A stretch of DNA of 46,546 nt from Candidatus Aquabacterium excrementipullorum (GCA_019112875.1 DXIO01000084.1:1-46546); one strand, 5' to 3'. Numbered from the stretch's first letter, positions 15,185-24,349 are shown. Notes: a model not told the origin generated them from the letters alone. A program made the numbers and translations.

Positions 15185-16417
15185 ATGTCAAACATTCGTG
15201 AAACGCATGACAAGGCCGATCAAGGCCCCGCGCCCACACTTGTCCTGCTGCTGGCGACGGGCGCCGGGCTGGCCGTGGCCTCGCTTTATTACAGCCAGCC
15301 CATGCTGGGTGTGCTGGGCGGTGACATCGGCGCCTCTGCGCGGGCCACGGGCTTCGTGCCGACGCTGACCCAACTGGGCTATGCGCTGGGCATCCTGCTG
15401 CTGGCACCGCTGGGCGACCGGTTCGACCGGCGCCGCATCATCCTGGCCAAGGCGGCGGTGTTGTTCGTGGCGCTGCTGGTGGCGGGCGCCTCGCCAGGCA
15501 TCGGCGTGCTGCTGGCCGCCAGCCTGGTCATCGGGGTGTCGGCCACCATGGCGCAGGACATCGTGCCGGCCGCGGCCACGCTGGCGCCCGAGCACAGCCG
15601 GGGCAAGGTGGTGGGCACCGTGATGACCGGTCTGCTGCTGGGCATCCTGCTGTCGCGCGTGGTCAGTGGGTTCGTGGCCGAGCACTTCGGCTGGCGCGCG
15701 ATGTTCCTGGCCGCGGCGGCCAGCATCGCGCTGATCGGGGTGGCCGCGCGGCGTGGGTTGCCGCGCTTCAAGCCGACCACGCAGCTGGCTTACACCCACC
15801 TGATGGCCTCGCTGGGCAAGCTGTGGAAGCGCCATGCCGATCTGCGCCGCGCCAGCTGGGCCCAGGGGCTGCTGTCGGTTGGCTTCAGCGCCTTCTGGTC
15901 GACGCTGGCGGTGATGTTGCACGGCGAGCCCTTCCACATGGGCGCCGCGGCGGCGGGAGCCTTCGGCCTGGCAGGCGCCGCAGGGGCCCTGGCTGCGCCG
16001 ATCGCGGGCCGGCTGGCCGATCGCAAGGGCCCCGAACTGGTCACCTGGCTGGGCGCAGGCCTGGTGGTGCTGTCCTTCGCCTCGATGGCGCTGGCGCCGC
16101 TGATGCCCGTGCAGGCACAGCTGGTGCTGCTGGTCGGTGCTGCTGTGGGGTTCGATCTGGGCATCCAGGCCACGCTGATCGCCCACCAGACCATCGTCTA
16201 TGGCATCGATCCGGGCGCACGCAGCCGACTCAACGCGGTGCTGTTCACCAGCATGTTCATCGGCATGGCCGTCGGCTCGGCATTGGGCGCGGTGCTGCTG
16301 GCGCAGTGGGGCTGGATGGCGGTCATCGTGCTGGCCACGGTGTCTGCGCTGGCCGCCCTGGCGGTGCGGTTGTGGCGTGTGCAGATACAAGCGACCGGTG
16401 TGAGCCTGGCGCGCTGA
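15185..16417 (+). CDS. MFS transporter (drug/metabolite exporter type)
   Basis: A 410-residue inner-membrane carrier with about twelve helices. The family signature between helices 2 and 3, GDRFDRRRIILAKA, is intact, and LASLYYSQPMLGVLGGDIG near the N-terminus followed by TLTQLGYALGILLLAPLGDR is typical of the YnfM/AraJ-like exporter group. The ATG at 15185 gives the usual short cytoplasmic N-terminus; an open frame to 15104 adds sequence unlike the family. Expected role: proton-driven export of a small molecule sensed by the divergent LysR protein. The substrate is not readable. Confidence 0.92.
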   Translation: MSNIRETHDKADQGPAPTLVLLLATGAGLAVASLYYSQPMLGVLGGDIGASARATGFVPTLTQLGYALGILLLAPLGDRFDRRRIILAKAAVLFVALLVAGASPGIGVLLAASLVIGVSATMAQDIVPAAATLAPEHSRGKVVGTVMTGLLLGILLSRVVSGFVAEHFGWRAMFLAAAASIALIGVAARRGLPRFKPTTQLAYTHLMASLGKLWKRHADLRRASWAQGLLSVGFSAFWSTLAVMLHGEPFHMGAAAAGAFGLAGAAGALAAPIAGRLADRKGPELVTWLGAGLVVLSFASMALAPLMPVQAQLVLLVGAAVGFDLGIQATLIAHQTIVYGIDPGARSRLNAVLFTSMFIGMAVGSALGAVLLAQWGWMAVIVLATVSALAALAVRLWRVQIQATGVSLAR

Positions 16418-16541
16418 GCCTTGCATGAACGCGGCCGTGGGGCTCCAGTATCATCCTGCTCAGAATAAGCAAGGCCGGTGCAACCGGTCATCTGTGAGCA
16501 ACGTTGGTCCGGGCATCCGCCCGGAGCAGGAGGCCGCGGTC

Positions 16542-17465
16542 ATGTCCATTCACCACCAGGCACCCGTCTCGTCGAGCATCCGGCCGGCCCCCAGGGCCGA
16601 TTCGCTGGGCTGCACCGCAGACAAACTGCATGGCAGCCAGGAGTTGGCCGCGGGTGAGTTGCACTTCTACCGCAAACAGGCCGACGGCGATGCGCTAGGG
16701 CAGGTCGAGACGCCGGCCTCGGGGCGTGGCTTCCTGGTCGGTGTGTCGATGCAGGCTGGACATCGCCGCCGCATCTTCGAGGGGCGCCGCGCCACCCTGC
16801 ACGATTTCGACGACCATGGTATCTACGTTCGTGATTTCGCCGACGACTACCGGGCCGATCTGCACGGCGCGTTCGACTTCCTGCTGATCGAGGTGCCCCG
16901 CACCTTCATGGCCCGCATGAACGACGAGCGGGGCGGGCGCGAAGTCCGCACGCTGAGCTGTGGCGCTGGTTTGCACGATCCCGTGCTGGCGCATCTGGCG
17001 CAGTCGGTGGCGCCGATCCTGGCGCAGCCCGAAGAGGCCAGCCCCTTGTTCCTGGAGCAGTTGGGCATCGCCATCGGCACCCGGCTTTTCGAGCGCTATG
17101 GCCAAGCCCAGCCGGAAAGCCAGGCGCGCCGTCTCGGTCTGTCGCGGCTGCATGAAGCCTTGGCCAAGGACATGCTGCTGGCCCAGGGCGATGGGCAGAC
17201 CACCGTGGCGGACATTGCCCAGGCCTGCCAGCTTTCGCGCAGCTATTTCATCCGTGCGTTCCGCGACACCACCGGTGCCACGCCGCATCAGTGGCTGGTG
17301 AAGCAGCGGGTGGCGCAGGCCCGTGGCCTGTTGCGCGACTCCGCCTTGTCGCTGGCCGAGATCGCGGTGAGCTGCGGCTTCTCGGACCAGAGCCATTTCA
17401 CGCGCGTCTTCGCGCGGGCCGAGGGCACCTCGCCCGGGCAATGGCGGCGCCGTGTGCGCGGCTGA
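16542..17465 (+). CDS. AraC-family transcriptional regulator
   Basis: A 307-residue regulator with an N-terminal effector-type region (about 1-190, no family I can name) and a C-terminal AraC/XylS DNA-binding domain (about 205-305). The two helix-turn-helix motifs are TTVADIAQACQLSRSYFIRAFRDTTGATPHQWL and LSLAEIAVSCGFSDQSHFTRVFARAEGTSPGQWR. The ATG at 16542 is preceded by AGGAG at good spacing. The upstream 124-base gap after the MFS stop holds no clear terminator. Its targets are unknown; candidates are the flanking MFS and the porin at 19487. Confidence 0.92.
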   Translation: MSIHHQAPVSSSIRPAPRADSLGCTADKLHGSQELAAGELHFYRKQADGDALGQVETPASGRGFLVGVSMQAGHRRRIFEGRRATLHDFDDHGIYVRDFADDYRADLHGAFDFLLIEVPRTFMARMNDERGGREVRTLSCGAGLHDPVLAHLAQSVAPILAQPEEASPLFLEQLGIAIGTRLFERYGQAQPESQARRLGLSRLHEALAKDMLLAQGDGQTTVADIAQACQLSRSYFIRAFRDTTGATPHQWLVKQRVAQARGLLRDSALSLAEIAVSCGFSDQSHFTRVFARAEGTSPGQWRRRVRG

Positions 17466-17674
17466 ATGCGGTGGATGAAACCGGTGCACTTTTGTACAAG
17501 GATCGTGCATTCGTTCTAGCGGTGGGGAGCGCGTCTGCGTAGGCTGATCGGCATCACCTGAAGCGCCCTGTTGGTCAGGCGCGGGTGCCTTGCGCGGAGG
17601 ATGCCTGCCGTGATGCCCTCGTGGCCTGCCTGCCATTTCATGCACCCTCGCCTGGTGGCGAAGCGGGGATGCGC

Positions 17675-19474
17675 ATGAGCGGCCCTGGCATCGCGTCGAT
17701 GGATGGCCCTGCCGTGCTGGGCGACTTCGTGCTGCAGCGCCGAGAGCGTCGCCTTCTGGACGCCCAGGGCCGCGCGGTGAAGCTGGGCAGCCGTGCCATG
17801 GCGCTGCTGATCGTGCTGGCCGAGCGCGCTGGCCAGGTGATCGGCCGCGACGAACTGATGGCGCTGGCCTGGCCTGGCCTGGTGGTCGAGCCCAACACCT
17901 TGCGTGTGCACATGGCCAGCCTGCGCAAGGCGCTGGGCGACAGCCAGCAGCAGGCTCGCTACATCGCGACGATCCCCGGCCGGGGCTATTGCCTGGTGGT
18001 AGGGGTGGGCGCGCCGCAAGGGCAAGTCGCAATGCCTTCTGATGCGCCCGCATCCGGTGCGGTGCAAGGCCGCATGCACTGGTCGGTCGCCGCGCTGCCG
18101 GCGATGGTCTCTCCCATGATCGGCCGTGAGCAAGGCCTCAGGCATCTGGTCGAGGCGGTGCCACGCCAGCGGTTGACCACGCTGGTGGCCGCAGGCGGCA
18201 TGGGCAAGACCACCTTGGCGCTCGCGGTGGCGCACGCGGTGGCCGAGCGGTTCGAGCATGGCGTCTGCTTCGTCGACTTGTCTCAGGCTGCTGAGGACAC
18301 CGTCGCGTCGGTCGTGGCCCGTGCGCTGTGGCCTGGCGATGAGGTGGCTTCGCCCGCGTGGCCCAGCACGCTGGCGGGTTGCGATGTGCTGCTGGTGCTG
18401 GACAACTGCGAACACGTGCTGGATGCCGTGGCCACCTTGGTGCCGAACCTCATCGGGCCCGGCACTTCCGTGCATGTGCTGGCCACCAGCCGCGAGCCGC
18501 TCGGCCTGCCCGATGAGCAGTTGCATTGGCTGGAAGGGCTGACATGGCCAGAGGCCGACCAGATGGACATCGCGCAGGCACTCGGCCATGGTGCGCCGGC
18601 CCTGCTGGTCGAGCGGGTGCGGTCGTGCGATGGCGGGCTGTTCAGCCTGACACCGGCCAGGCTCGGTGATGCGGTGGAACTGTGTCGCCGCCTGGATGGC
18701 ATGCCGCTGGCGCTGGAACTGGTGGCCGCGCGCGTGGCGAGCCTCGGGCTCAGGCCTGTGCTCGACGCCCTCGATGAAGAGCTGCTGAGCCTGCGTCACC
18801 CCCGCCGCACTGCGCCCCCGCGTCAGCAGACACTGGGCGCGCTGTTGAACTGGAGTCACGCACTGCTGGACGATGCCGAGCGGGCCGTGCTGCGCTGCTG
18901 CGGCCTTTTTGCGGGCGGCTTCACCGTGGATGTGGCGCACGACCTGATGGCCGCCTGCGGTCTGGAGGCGTCGCAAGCCGTGGCAAGCCTGGCGGGGTTG
19001 CTGGGCAAGTCGATGATCCAGCCCGCGCCTGACCTAGGCCCTGGCTGTTTTCGGCTGCCCGAGGCCACCCGGGCTTTTGCGCGCATGCACATGCACGCCG
19101 CAGGCGAGGGAGGCGCGGCATGGCAGTCGCACCGGCGCCAGCTCAGCGTCTGGATCGGGCAGGCGCGCGCCGACAGGGCAGCGCTGGGCCCCGACGCGTG
19201 GCGTCAACGTCACAGGTGGCTGGGCCTGGAGGTTCATGCCGCCCTCGAACGCGCATTGGCGCGGCCCGAAGGCGTGGCCGATGCCCTGGCCCTGGTCGGC
19301 GAAAGCTGGAGCTTCGCGTTGGCGCAGTTGCCCAACGAACTGCTGGCCCGCCTGATCGAGCAGGTGCGTGGCCGGGGACCGGGTGCGCAGACGGTGCCGG
19401 TGCCTTCCCAGCAAGGGCTTACCCAGGTGCTGGGCAATGTGCTGCAATCGCTGATGGCGTTGGAAGCCGCCTGA
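17675..19474 (+). CDS. Winged-helix regulator with NTPase domain, short form
   Basis: About 599 residues. The N-terminal OmpR/ToxR-type winged helix (about 14-110) has VKLGSRAMALLIVLAERAG and NTLRVHMASLRKALGDS. It is followed by an NB-ARC/AAA-like NTPase with Walker A AGGMGKTT (173-180) and Walker B VLLVLDNCEH (238-247), then ATSREPLGLP and a winged-helix lobe. Proteins of this type are ATP-dependent one-component regulators. The better-known longer form (see 31072-33843) has a C-terminal helical repeat sensor; this one stops about 320 residues earlier, so it lacks most of that. The ATG at 17675 has GGGG six bases upstream. The preceding 209-base gap contains only a TTGTACAA palindrome (17492-17499) and a weak GCGCC/GGCGC hairpin. 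Confidence 0.86.
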   Translation: MSGPGIASMDGPAVLGDFVLQRRERRLLDAQGRAVKLGSRAMALLIVLAERAGQVIGRDELMALAWPGLVVEPNTLRVHMASLRKALGDSQQQARYIATIPGRGYCLVVGVGAPQGQVAMPSDAPASGAVQGRMHWSVAALPAMVSPMIGREQGLRHLVEAVPRQRLTTLVAAGGMGKTTLALAVAHAVAERFEHGVCFVDLSQAAEDTVASVVARALWPGDEVASPAWPSTLAGCDVLLVLDNCEHVLDAVATLVPNLIGPGTSVHVLATSREPLGLPDEQLHWLEGLTWPEADQMDIAQALGHGAPALLVERVRSCDGGLFSLTPARLGDAVELCRRLDGMPLALELVAARVASLGLRPVLDALDEELLSLRHPRRTAPPRQQTLGALLNWSHALLDDAERAVLRCCGLFAGGFTVDVAHDLMAACGLEASQAVASLAGLLGKSMIQPAPDLGPGCFRLPEATRAFARMHMHAAGEGGAAWQSHRRQLSVWIGQARADRAALGPDAWRQRHRWLGLEVHAALERALARPEGVADALALVGESWSFALAQLPNELLARLIEQVRGRGPGAQTVPVPSQQGLTQVLGNVLQSLMALEAA

Positions 19475-19486
19475 GCGGGATCCTGG

Positions 19487-20593
19487 TCAGAACTGGTGCC
19501 TCAGGCCGAACGACAGGGCACTGATCCGTTGCCCCGTGCCGGCACCCGCGCCATTGATGGCGAACTCATAGGCCGCCCGGCTTTGGTTGTCGATCTGGCT
19601 GTAGAAGGCCTGCAGCGTGGTTCGCCTGGACAGCTCATGGTCGTAGCCGACGGTGAACTGCGACGCCCCCGTGTCCGCGCCGCTGCGCAAGGCGCCGATG
19701 CGTTCAGCCGATGCGCCTTTGCCATCGGCGGCGCGGCTGTAGCCGGCCTTGACGGTGCCCGGCCCCGCACGGTAGGTGCTTGAGAGGTACCAGGCATCGC
19801 GCGTGAGGCCGCCGCTGCTGGTGTCATAACGCAGACGTTCGGCGATGGCAGACAGGCGTAGCGCGCCCCAGGGCACCGACGCGCCGATCTTCGCGCCGAG
19901 ATCGGCCGTGCCTTTGGCCTGGTACTGGTCATGGCGCTCGATGGCAATGGTCAGGACCAGGCCATCGAGTTCATACGTGATCGAGCCGGATGCCAGAGAC
20001 GGCTTGGCGCCAGTTGACGCAACCGTCTCTTCATTGACGGCATAGGCCATGCGGGCGGTGAGGCCTGCCCAGGCCGGTGACCAGTACTGGAGCTGGTTGA
20101 CCTGGCGGCGATCGAACGAATGCGTATCCTGGACGTTGTCCGAGATGGAGGCCGAGCCATTGCCCATGAGTGCCATGTAGCCCGCGGTGGTCGGGTAGAA
20201 CGGATCGAAGCCCGATGTGGCGCTGGTGTACGGCAGCGTCCACACGCCGGCGAAGACGGTGCCCCATGTGCCGGCCAGGCCGATGCGCGTGTCCCGGTTC
20301 GTGAAGGATGAGCCGGCGCCGGTGTCGAGGGCCAGCGAGCCTTCCAACTGCCAGAGGGCCTTGAGCCCATCGCCGAGGCGCTCTTCGCCACGGAACCCCA
20401 GCACCGACCGGTAGTTGCTGAGCCGCGTCACACTGCCGCCGCTTTGGGCATGCACGTATTCCAGCCCTGTGTTGAGCCGGCCGTAGAGGGTGAGGCTGTC
20501 GCTTGACTGGGCGTGCGCCCCGGTGTGCATGGCAAAGCCGGTGATGAGGGCCAGTGCGAGTGCTGCTTGACGGAATGGGGTGCGGATGTTCAT
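19487..20593 (-). CDS. Outer membrane porin (Porin_4 type)
   Basis: A 368-residue beta-barrel porin typical of Betaproteobacteria. Signal peptide MNIRTPFRQAALALALITGFAMHTGAHAQ is cut after AHA (about residue 28). The mature start SSDSLTLYGRLNTGLEYV is the classic first strand, GFRGEERLGDGLKALWQLEG is the conserved second-strand region, and the last strand ends in Phe (LSFGLRHQF), as needed for BAM recognition. It forms trimeric channels for small hydrophilic solutes in related species. The upstream frame to 20692 is not used. It ends 12 bases from the convergent NTPase regulator stop. Confidence 0.94.
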   Translation of the reverse strand: MNIRTPFRQAALALALITGFAMHTGAHAQSSDSLTLYGRLNTGLEYVHAQSGGSVTRLSNYRSVLGFRGEERLGDGLKALWQLEGSLALDTGAGSSFTNRDTRIGLAGTWGTVFAGVWTLPYTSATSGFDPFYPTTAGYMALMGNGSASISDNVQDTHSFDRRQVNQLQYWSPAWAGLTARMAYAVNEETVASTGAKPSLASGSITYELDGLVLTIAIERHDQYQAKGTADLGAKIGASVPWGALRLSAIAERLRYDTSSGGLTRDAWYLSSTYRAGPGTVKAGYSRAADGKGASAERIGALRSGADTGASQFTVGYDHELSRRTTLQAFYSQIDNQSRAAYEFAINGAGAGTGQRISALSFGLRHQF

Positions 20594-20719
20594 GGGCGCA
20601 TGGCGGCATGGGCCCGAAGACGCAGGCCACTGTGCCCATGACCTTAGCTTTGTGAGCACCATGGCGCCTCGCCCGGAAGGGCTAGGACGCACACCGCCAC
20701 AGTGAGGCAGGTGCCGGGA

Positions 20720-21622
20720 TCAGCGCGGCAGGATGTTGGGCAGCAGCGTGCGGTCCAGCCGCTGTCGCCACCACTTGAGTGCCTCACCCATGTGCTCGGT
20801 TCGCCAGGCCAGCCAGAAGGTCTCGGGCGGGCGGGGCTCCTCCACCGGCAAGGCCACCAGGATGCCCTTGTCGAGCGCCGTGCGGATGCACGCGCGGGGC
20901 AGGAAACCGAGGCCCAATCCCGCCGCCTGGCAATCGATCTTGGCCTGCATGGACGGCACCGTGATGCGGCGCTGGCCCGATTGCAGGCCCACGGTGCGGT
21001 CGCTCAAGGACCGGGCGCCATCGCCCACCACCACGGCCGTGTGTTCCAGCAGATCGGCCCGCGTGATGGGTCGGCCCAGGCGCGCCACCGGGTGCGCCGC
21101 GGTCGCGCAGAACACGAACTCCAGACTGCCCACCGGCAGGGCCTTGTAACCCCCGCCGGCCGGGCCTTCGCCCGCCGCCACGATGATGTCGGCGCGGCCT
21201 TCGCGCAGGCACTCCCACGGGCCGTTCAGCGCATCGCTGTTGATGCGCAGCCGCGTGCCGGTGTCCAGCGCCTCGAAAGCACGGATGTCGTCGCTGAAGG
21301 CGCTGGTGGGGATCAGCGAATCGTGCACCAGCCTAAGTTCGGTCTCGAAGCCGGTGGCGATCTGCCGCATGCGCGATTCCAGCTGGCGAGCGGCGGCCAG
21401 CAGCCATCGGCCCTCCTTGAGCATCTCATGCCCGGCGGGCGTGAGCGTCACGCGCGGGCCGTTGCGCACGAACAGGGCCAGGCCCATCTGTTCTTCCAGC
21501 TTGGAGACGGCGTACGAAATCGTCGATGGCACCTTGTGCAGCCGCTCGGCGGCGGCGGCGAAAGAGCCGTAGCGGGCGATGGCATCCACCAGTTCGATGG
21601 CTTCTAGCGTGAGTTTCAGCAC
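20720..21622 (-). CDS. LysR-family regulator of the hydrolase cluster
   Basis: A 300-residue LysR protein starting at GTG 21622, with TGAGG ahead of it. The N-terminal winged helix reads LEAIELVDAIARYGSFAAAAERLHKVPSTISYAVSKLEEQMG (about 7-48), and the effector domain has ALPVGSLEFVFCATAAHPVARL. An ATG at 21635 is in another frame and is not the start. It lies divergent from the isochorismatase-family hydrolase gene, with a 21-base palindrome 19 bases from its start, so it very likely controls that cluster and itself. The ligand is unknown. Confidence 0.92.
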   Translation of the reverse strand: MLKLTLEAIELVDAIARYGSFAAAAERLHKVPSTISYAVSKLEEQMGLALFVRNGPRVTLTPAGHEMLKEGRWLLAAARQLESRMRQIATGFETELRLVHDSLIPTSAFSDDIRAFEALDTGTRLRINSDALNGPWECLREGRADIIVAAGEGPAGGGYKALPVGSLEFVFCATAAHPVARLGRPITRADLLEHTAVVVGDGARSLSDRTVGLQSGQRRITVPSMQAKIDCQAAGLGLGFLPRACIRTALDKGILVALPVEEPRPPETFWLAWRTEHMGEALKWWRQRLDRTLLPNILPR

Positions 21623-21640
21623 AGGCAGGCCTCATTTTGA

Positions 21641-21661
21641 ATCATCGAAATTATCGATGAT
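21641..21661. promoter_or_regulatory. 21-bp palindrome, likely LysR operator
   Basis: Perfect 8-base arms ATCATCGA (21641-21648) and TCGATGAT (21654-21661) surround AATTA. It contains the T-N11-A type dyad recognised by LysR proteins and lies between the divergent LysR start (21622) and the first hydrolase start (21807). The other 145 bases up to the hydrolase gene are AT-richer than average (AAAACAAAGAGTTTT) and probably hold its promoter, but I could not fix -35 and -10 boxes. Confidence 0.7.
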
Positions 21662-21806
21662 GAAAGGGGTGATGTTTCAATCTGAGCGCGGGTGCGGCGC
21701 CAGATACTTCATCCATCGCAGCAAGGAAGTGATTGAAAACAAAGAGTTTTCTTCCTGGCTGCAGCGTGAATCACATCGAACTTATTTTTTCATCAAGGAC
21801 ATCATC

Positions 21807-22499
21807 ATGAGCAACACCCAGACCAACACGACCGCTTCCCTCGCCACCAAGCCGGTCGCCACCGCTGTTCCCGGCCGCACGCTGCTGAACCCGCAGGACC
21901 ACACGCTGATCCTGATCGACTACCAGTCGCAGATGGCCTTCGCGACCAAGTCCATCGACGCCGTGCAACTGCGCAACAACGCCGCTCTGGTGGCCAGCGC
22001 CGCCGCCGGCTTCGGCGTGTCGACCATCCTCACCACCGTGGCCGAGAAGAGCTTCAGCGGTCCGATGTTCGAGGAAGTGACCGCGCCGTTCCCTGGCCAG
22101 GCCCTGCTGGACCGCACCTCCATGAACACTTGGGAAGACGCCGCCGTGATCCAGCGCGTCAACGAGATCGGCAAGCCGCGCATCGTGCTGGCCGGCCTGT
22201 GGACCAGCGTGTGCATCGTGGGGCCGGCGCTGTCTGCCATCGACCAGGGCTTCGAGGTCTACGTGATCACCGACGCCAGCGGCGATGTGTCCACCGAAGC
22301 GCATGAGCGCGCCGTCGAGCGCATGGTGCAGGCCGGCGTGCGTCCCATCACCTCGCTGCAGTACCTGCTGGAGTTGCAACGCGACTGGGCCCGTGGCGAG
22401 ACCTACGACCTGACCACCGGCATCGCCCGGAAGTTCGGCGGCGCCTACGGCCTGGGTATCACCTACGCCAAGACCATGTTCAACGCCCACGAAGGTTGA
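21807..22499 (+). CDS. Isochorismatase-family hydrolase, YcaC-like (copy 1)
   Basis: A 230-residue cysteine hydrolase of the isochorismatase superfamily. The catalytic Asp38 is in LILIDYQ and the nucleophile Cys136 in AGLWTSVCIVGPALSA; the cis-peptide region before the Cys is as in YcaC. The C-terminal half (DASGDVSTEAHERAVERM and LELQRDWAR) also follows YcaC, a hydrolase of unknown substrate. The catalytic Lys is not obvious to me. The ATG at 21807 has AGGAC upstream. It has about 13 extra N-terminal residues compared with its paralogue at 23658. A CCTCC/GGAGG hairpin (22506-22519) lies right after the stop. Confidence 0.92.
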   Translation: MSNTQTNTTASLATKPVATAVPGRTLLNPQDHTLILIDYQSQMAFATKSIDAVQLRNNAALVASAAAGFGVSTILTTVAEKSFSGPMFEEVTAPFPGQALLDRTSMNTWEDAAVIQRVNEIGKPRIVLAGLWTSVCIVGPALSAIDQGFEVYVITDASGDVSTEAHERAVERMVQAGVRPITSLQYLLELQRDWARGETYDLTTGIARKFGGAYGLGITYAKTMFNAHEG

Positions 22500-22631
22500 T
22501 TTCTACCTCCAATGGGAGGGGCGCGGGCCAGCCTTCGTGTACTGGTGGGTCCGTGGCCTGAAACCTAAGCTTTGCTTCGTCCTGAGCCCCGTGGGTGAAG
22601 GGCACTACCTCAGCCAAAAGGAGATCGGGCC

Positions 22632-23621
22632 ATGCCCTCACAACACAACGACCCGGCCAACCCCGCGCGCCGGGATGCCCTGGTCAAGGGCGCTGGCCTG
22701 ACCGCCGCCCTCGCACTGCCCCTGGCCGGCGCCTCGGCCTCCGCTTCGGCAGCTTCCCCCAAGCCTTCTCAACCTCAAGTCGGAAATACCATGAGCTACA
22801 TCACCACCAAAGACGGCACCCAGATCTACTACAAGGACTGGGGTCCTCGCGACGGCCAGCCCGTCGTGTTCAGCCACGGCTGGCCGCTGAACTCCGACAG
22901 CTGGGAAGGGCAGATGCTGTTCCTGGCCGAGCATGGCTACCGCGTGATCGCCCATGACCGCCGTGGCCATGGCCGTTCGAGCCAGCCCTGGGGCGGCCAC
23001 GAGATGAACACCTACGCCGATGACCTGGCCACGGTGATCGACAAGCTGGACCTCAAGGGCGCCTCGCTGTTCGGCTTCTCGACCGGTGGTGGCGAAGTGG
23101 CCCGCTACATCGGCCGCCACGGCACCAAGCGCGTGGCCAAGGCCGGCCTGATCTCGGCCGTGCCGCCGCAGATGCTCAAGACCGACAAGAACCCCGGCGG
23201 CCTGCCCATCGAAGTGTTCGACGGCATCCGTGCCGGCGAGCGCGCCAACCGCGCCCAGCTGTACAAGGACATCGCCTCCGGCCCCTTCTTCGGCTTCAAC
23301 CGGCCGGGCGCCAAGGTCTCGCAAGGCCTGATCGACTGGTTCTACGTGCAGGGCATGCAGGCCAGCCACAAGGCCACCTTCGACTGCATCAAGGCCTTCT
23401 CGGAAACCGATTTCACCGAAGACCTCAAGAAGTTCGACATCCCCACGCTGGTGGTGCATGGCGACGACGACCAGGTGGTGCCCATCGACGCGGCTGGCCG
23501 CGCCTCGGCCAAGCTGGTGAAGAACTCGAAGCTGGTGGTCTACCCCGGCGCGCCCCACGGTCTGACCGACACGCACAAGGACAAGCTCAACGCCGACCTG
23601 CTGGCCTTCCTCAAGGCCTGA
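22632..23621 (+). CDS. Alpha/beta hydrolase, chloroperoxidase/arylesterase type, with Tat-like leader
   Basis: A 329-residue protein. Residues 54-329 are a complete cofactor-free haloperoxidase/arylesterase-type alpha/beta hydrolase: [15 protein letters not shown] oxyanion region, nucleophile Ser150 in GFSTGGGE, acid within GDDDQVVP (278-280), His309 in GAPHGL. Ahead of it lies a leader with twin arginines (Arg13-Arg14 in [11 protein letters not shown]), a hydrophobic stretch and an Ala-Ser run, which looks like a Tat signal, so export to the periplasm is likely. The start at 22632 has AGGAG eight bases upstream. The usual family start, [18 protein letters not shown], is the internal ATG at 22791 with GGAA before it, so a second, cytoplasmic form is possible. 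It is flanked by two related isochorismatase-family genes. Confidence 0.92.
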   Translation: MPSQHNDPANPARRDALVKGAGLTAALALPLAGASASASAASPKPSQPQVGNTMSYITTKDGTQIYYKDWGPRDGQPVVFSHGWPLNSDSWEGQMLFLAEHGYRVIAHDRRGHGRSSQPWGGHEMNTYADDLATVIDKLDLKGASLFGFSTGGGEVARYIGRHGTKRVAKAGLISAVPPQMLKTDKNPGGLPIEVFDGIRAGERANRAQLYKDIASGPFFGFNRPGAKVSQGLIDWFYVQGMQASHKATFDCIKAFSETDFTEDLKKFDIPTLVVHGDDDQVVPIDAAGRASAKLVKNSKLVVYPGAPHGLTDTHKDKLNADLLAFLKA

Positions 23622-23657
23622 GCGATTCCATCACCTTCCACAGAAAACCTCATCACC

Positions 23658-24311
23658 ATGACCATCACCGCCACGCCCACGCCCGGCAGCCAACTGATCA
23701 ACCCGACCAACCACGCCCTGGTGCTGATCGACTTCCAGTCGCAGATGGCCTTCGCGACCAAGTCGATCGACGCCGTGCAGCTGCGCAACAACGCGGCCCT
23801 GATCTCCAACGCCGCCGCCGGCTTCAAGGTGCCGACCATCCTGACGACCGTGGCCGAGAAGAGCTTCTCCGGCCCGATGTTCAGCGAGATCACCGAGGCC
23901 TTCCCGGGCCAGGAGCTGCTGGACCGCACCTCGATGAACACGTGGGAAGACGCCAATGTCATCAAGGTGGTCAACGCCATCGGCAAGCCGCGCATCGTGT
24001 TCGCCGGCCTGTGGACCAGCGTGTGCATCGTGGGCCCCACGCTGTCGGCGCTGGAGCAGGGCTTCGAGGTCTACATCATCACCGACGCGTGCGGCGATGT
24101 GTCCACCGAGGCGCATGAGCGTGCCGTCGAACGCATGATCCAGGCCGGCGCCCGCCCGATGACCTCGCTGCAGTACCTGCTGGAGCTGCAGCGCGACTGG
24201 GCCCGCACCGACACGTACGACATGACCACCGGCATCGCCAAGAAGTTCGGCGGCAGCTACGGCCTGGGCATCATCTACGCCAAGACCATGTTCGGCGCCC
24301 ACGAAGGCTGA
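23658..24311 (+). CDS. Isochorismatase-family hydrolase, YcaC-like (copy 2)
   Basis: A 217-residue paralogue of the 21807 product with catalytic Asp25 (LVLIDFQ) and Cys123 (WTSVCIVGP). By eye, about 35 of 203 aligned residues differ, so the two are roughly 83% identical; most changes are conservative and the catalytic neighbourhood is unchanged. The N-terminus (MTITATPTPGSQLINP) is shorter and unrelated in its first dozen residues. It follows the chloroperoxidase-type gene by 36 bases and is probably in the same transcript. Two large RNA-capable inverted repeats follow directly after its stop. Confidence 0.92.
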   Translation: MTITATPTPGSQLINPTNHALVLIDFQSQMAFATKSIDAVQLRNNAALISNAAAGFKVPTILTTVAEKSFSGPMFSEITEAFPGQELLDRTSMNTWEDANVIKVVNAIGKPRIVFAGLWTSVCIVGPTLSALEQGFEVYIITDACGDVSTEAHERAVERMIQAGARPMTSLQYLLELQRDWARTDTYDMTTGIAKKFGGSYGLGIIYAKTMFGAHEG

Positions 24312-24312
24312 T

Positions 24313-24349
24313 CCATGGGCGGGGAGGTGGCAGTGCCTCCTCGCCATGG
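24313..24349 (+). terminator. Strong hairpin after isochorismatase copy 2
   Basis: CCATGG-CG-GGAGG pairs with CCTCC-CG-CCATGG around a TGGCAGTG loop, with one bulged G and one G-U pair, giving a stem of about 14 pairs. It begins two bases after the gene's stop codon. No T tract follows, so it may trap RNA decay, stall polymerase, or end transcription in a factor-dependent way, splitting expression of the upstream hydrolases from the XapX-amidohydrolase part. Confidence 0.5.

Noticed and set aside
17492..17499. TTGTACAA palindrome as an operator for the NTPase regulator
   Set aside because: Only 8 bases and alone. It is noted in the gene entry but is too short to claim.
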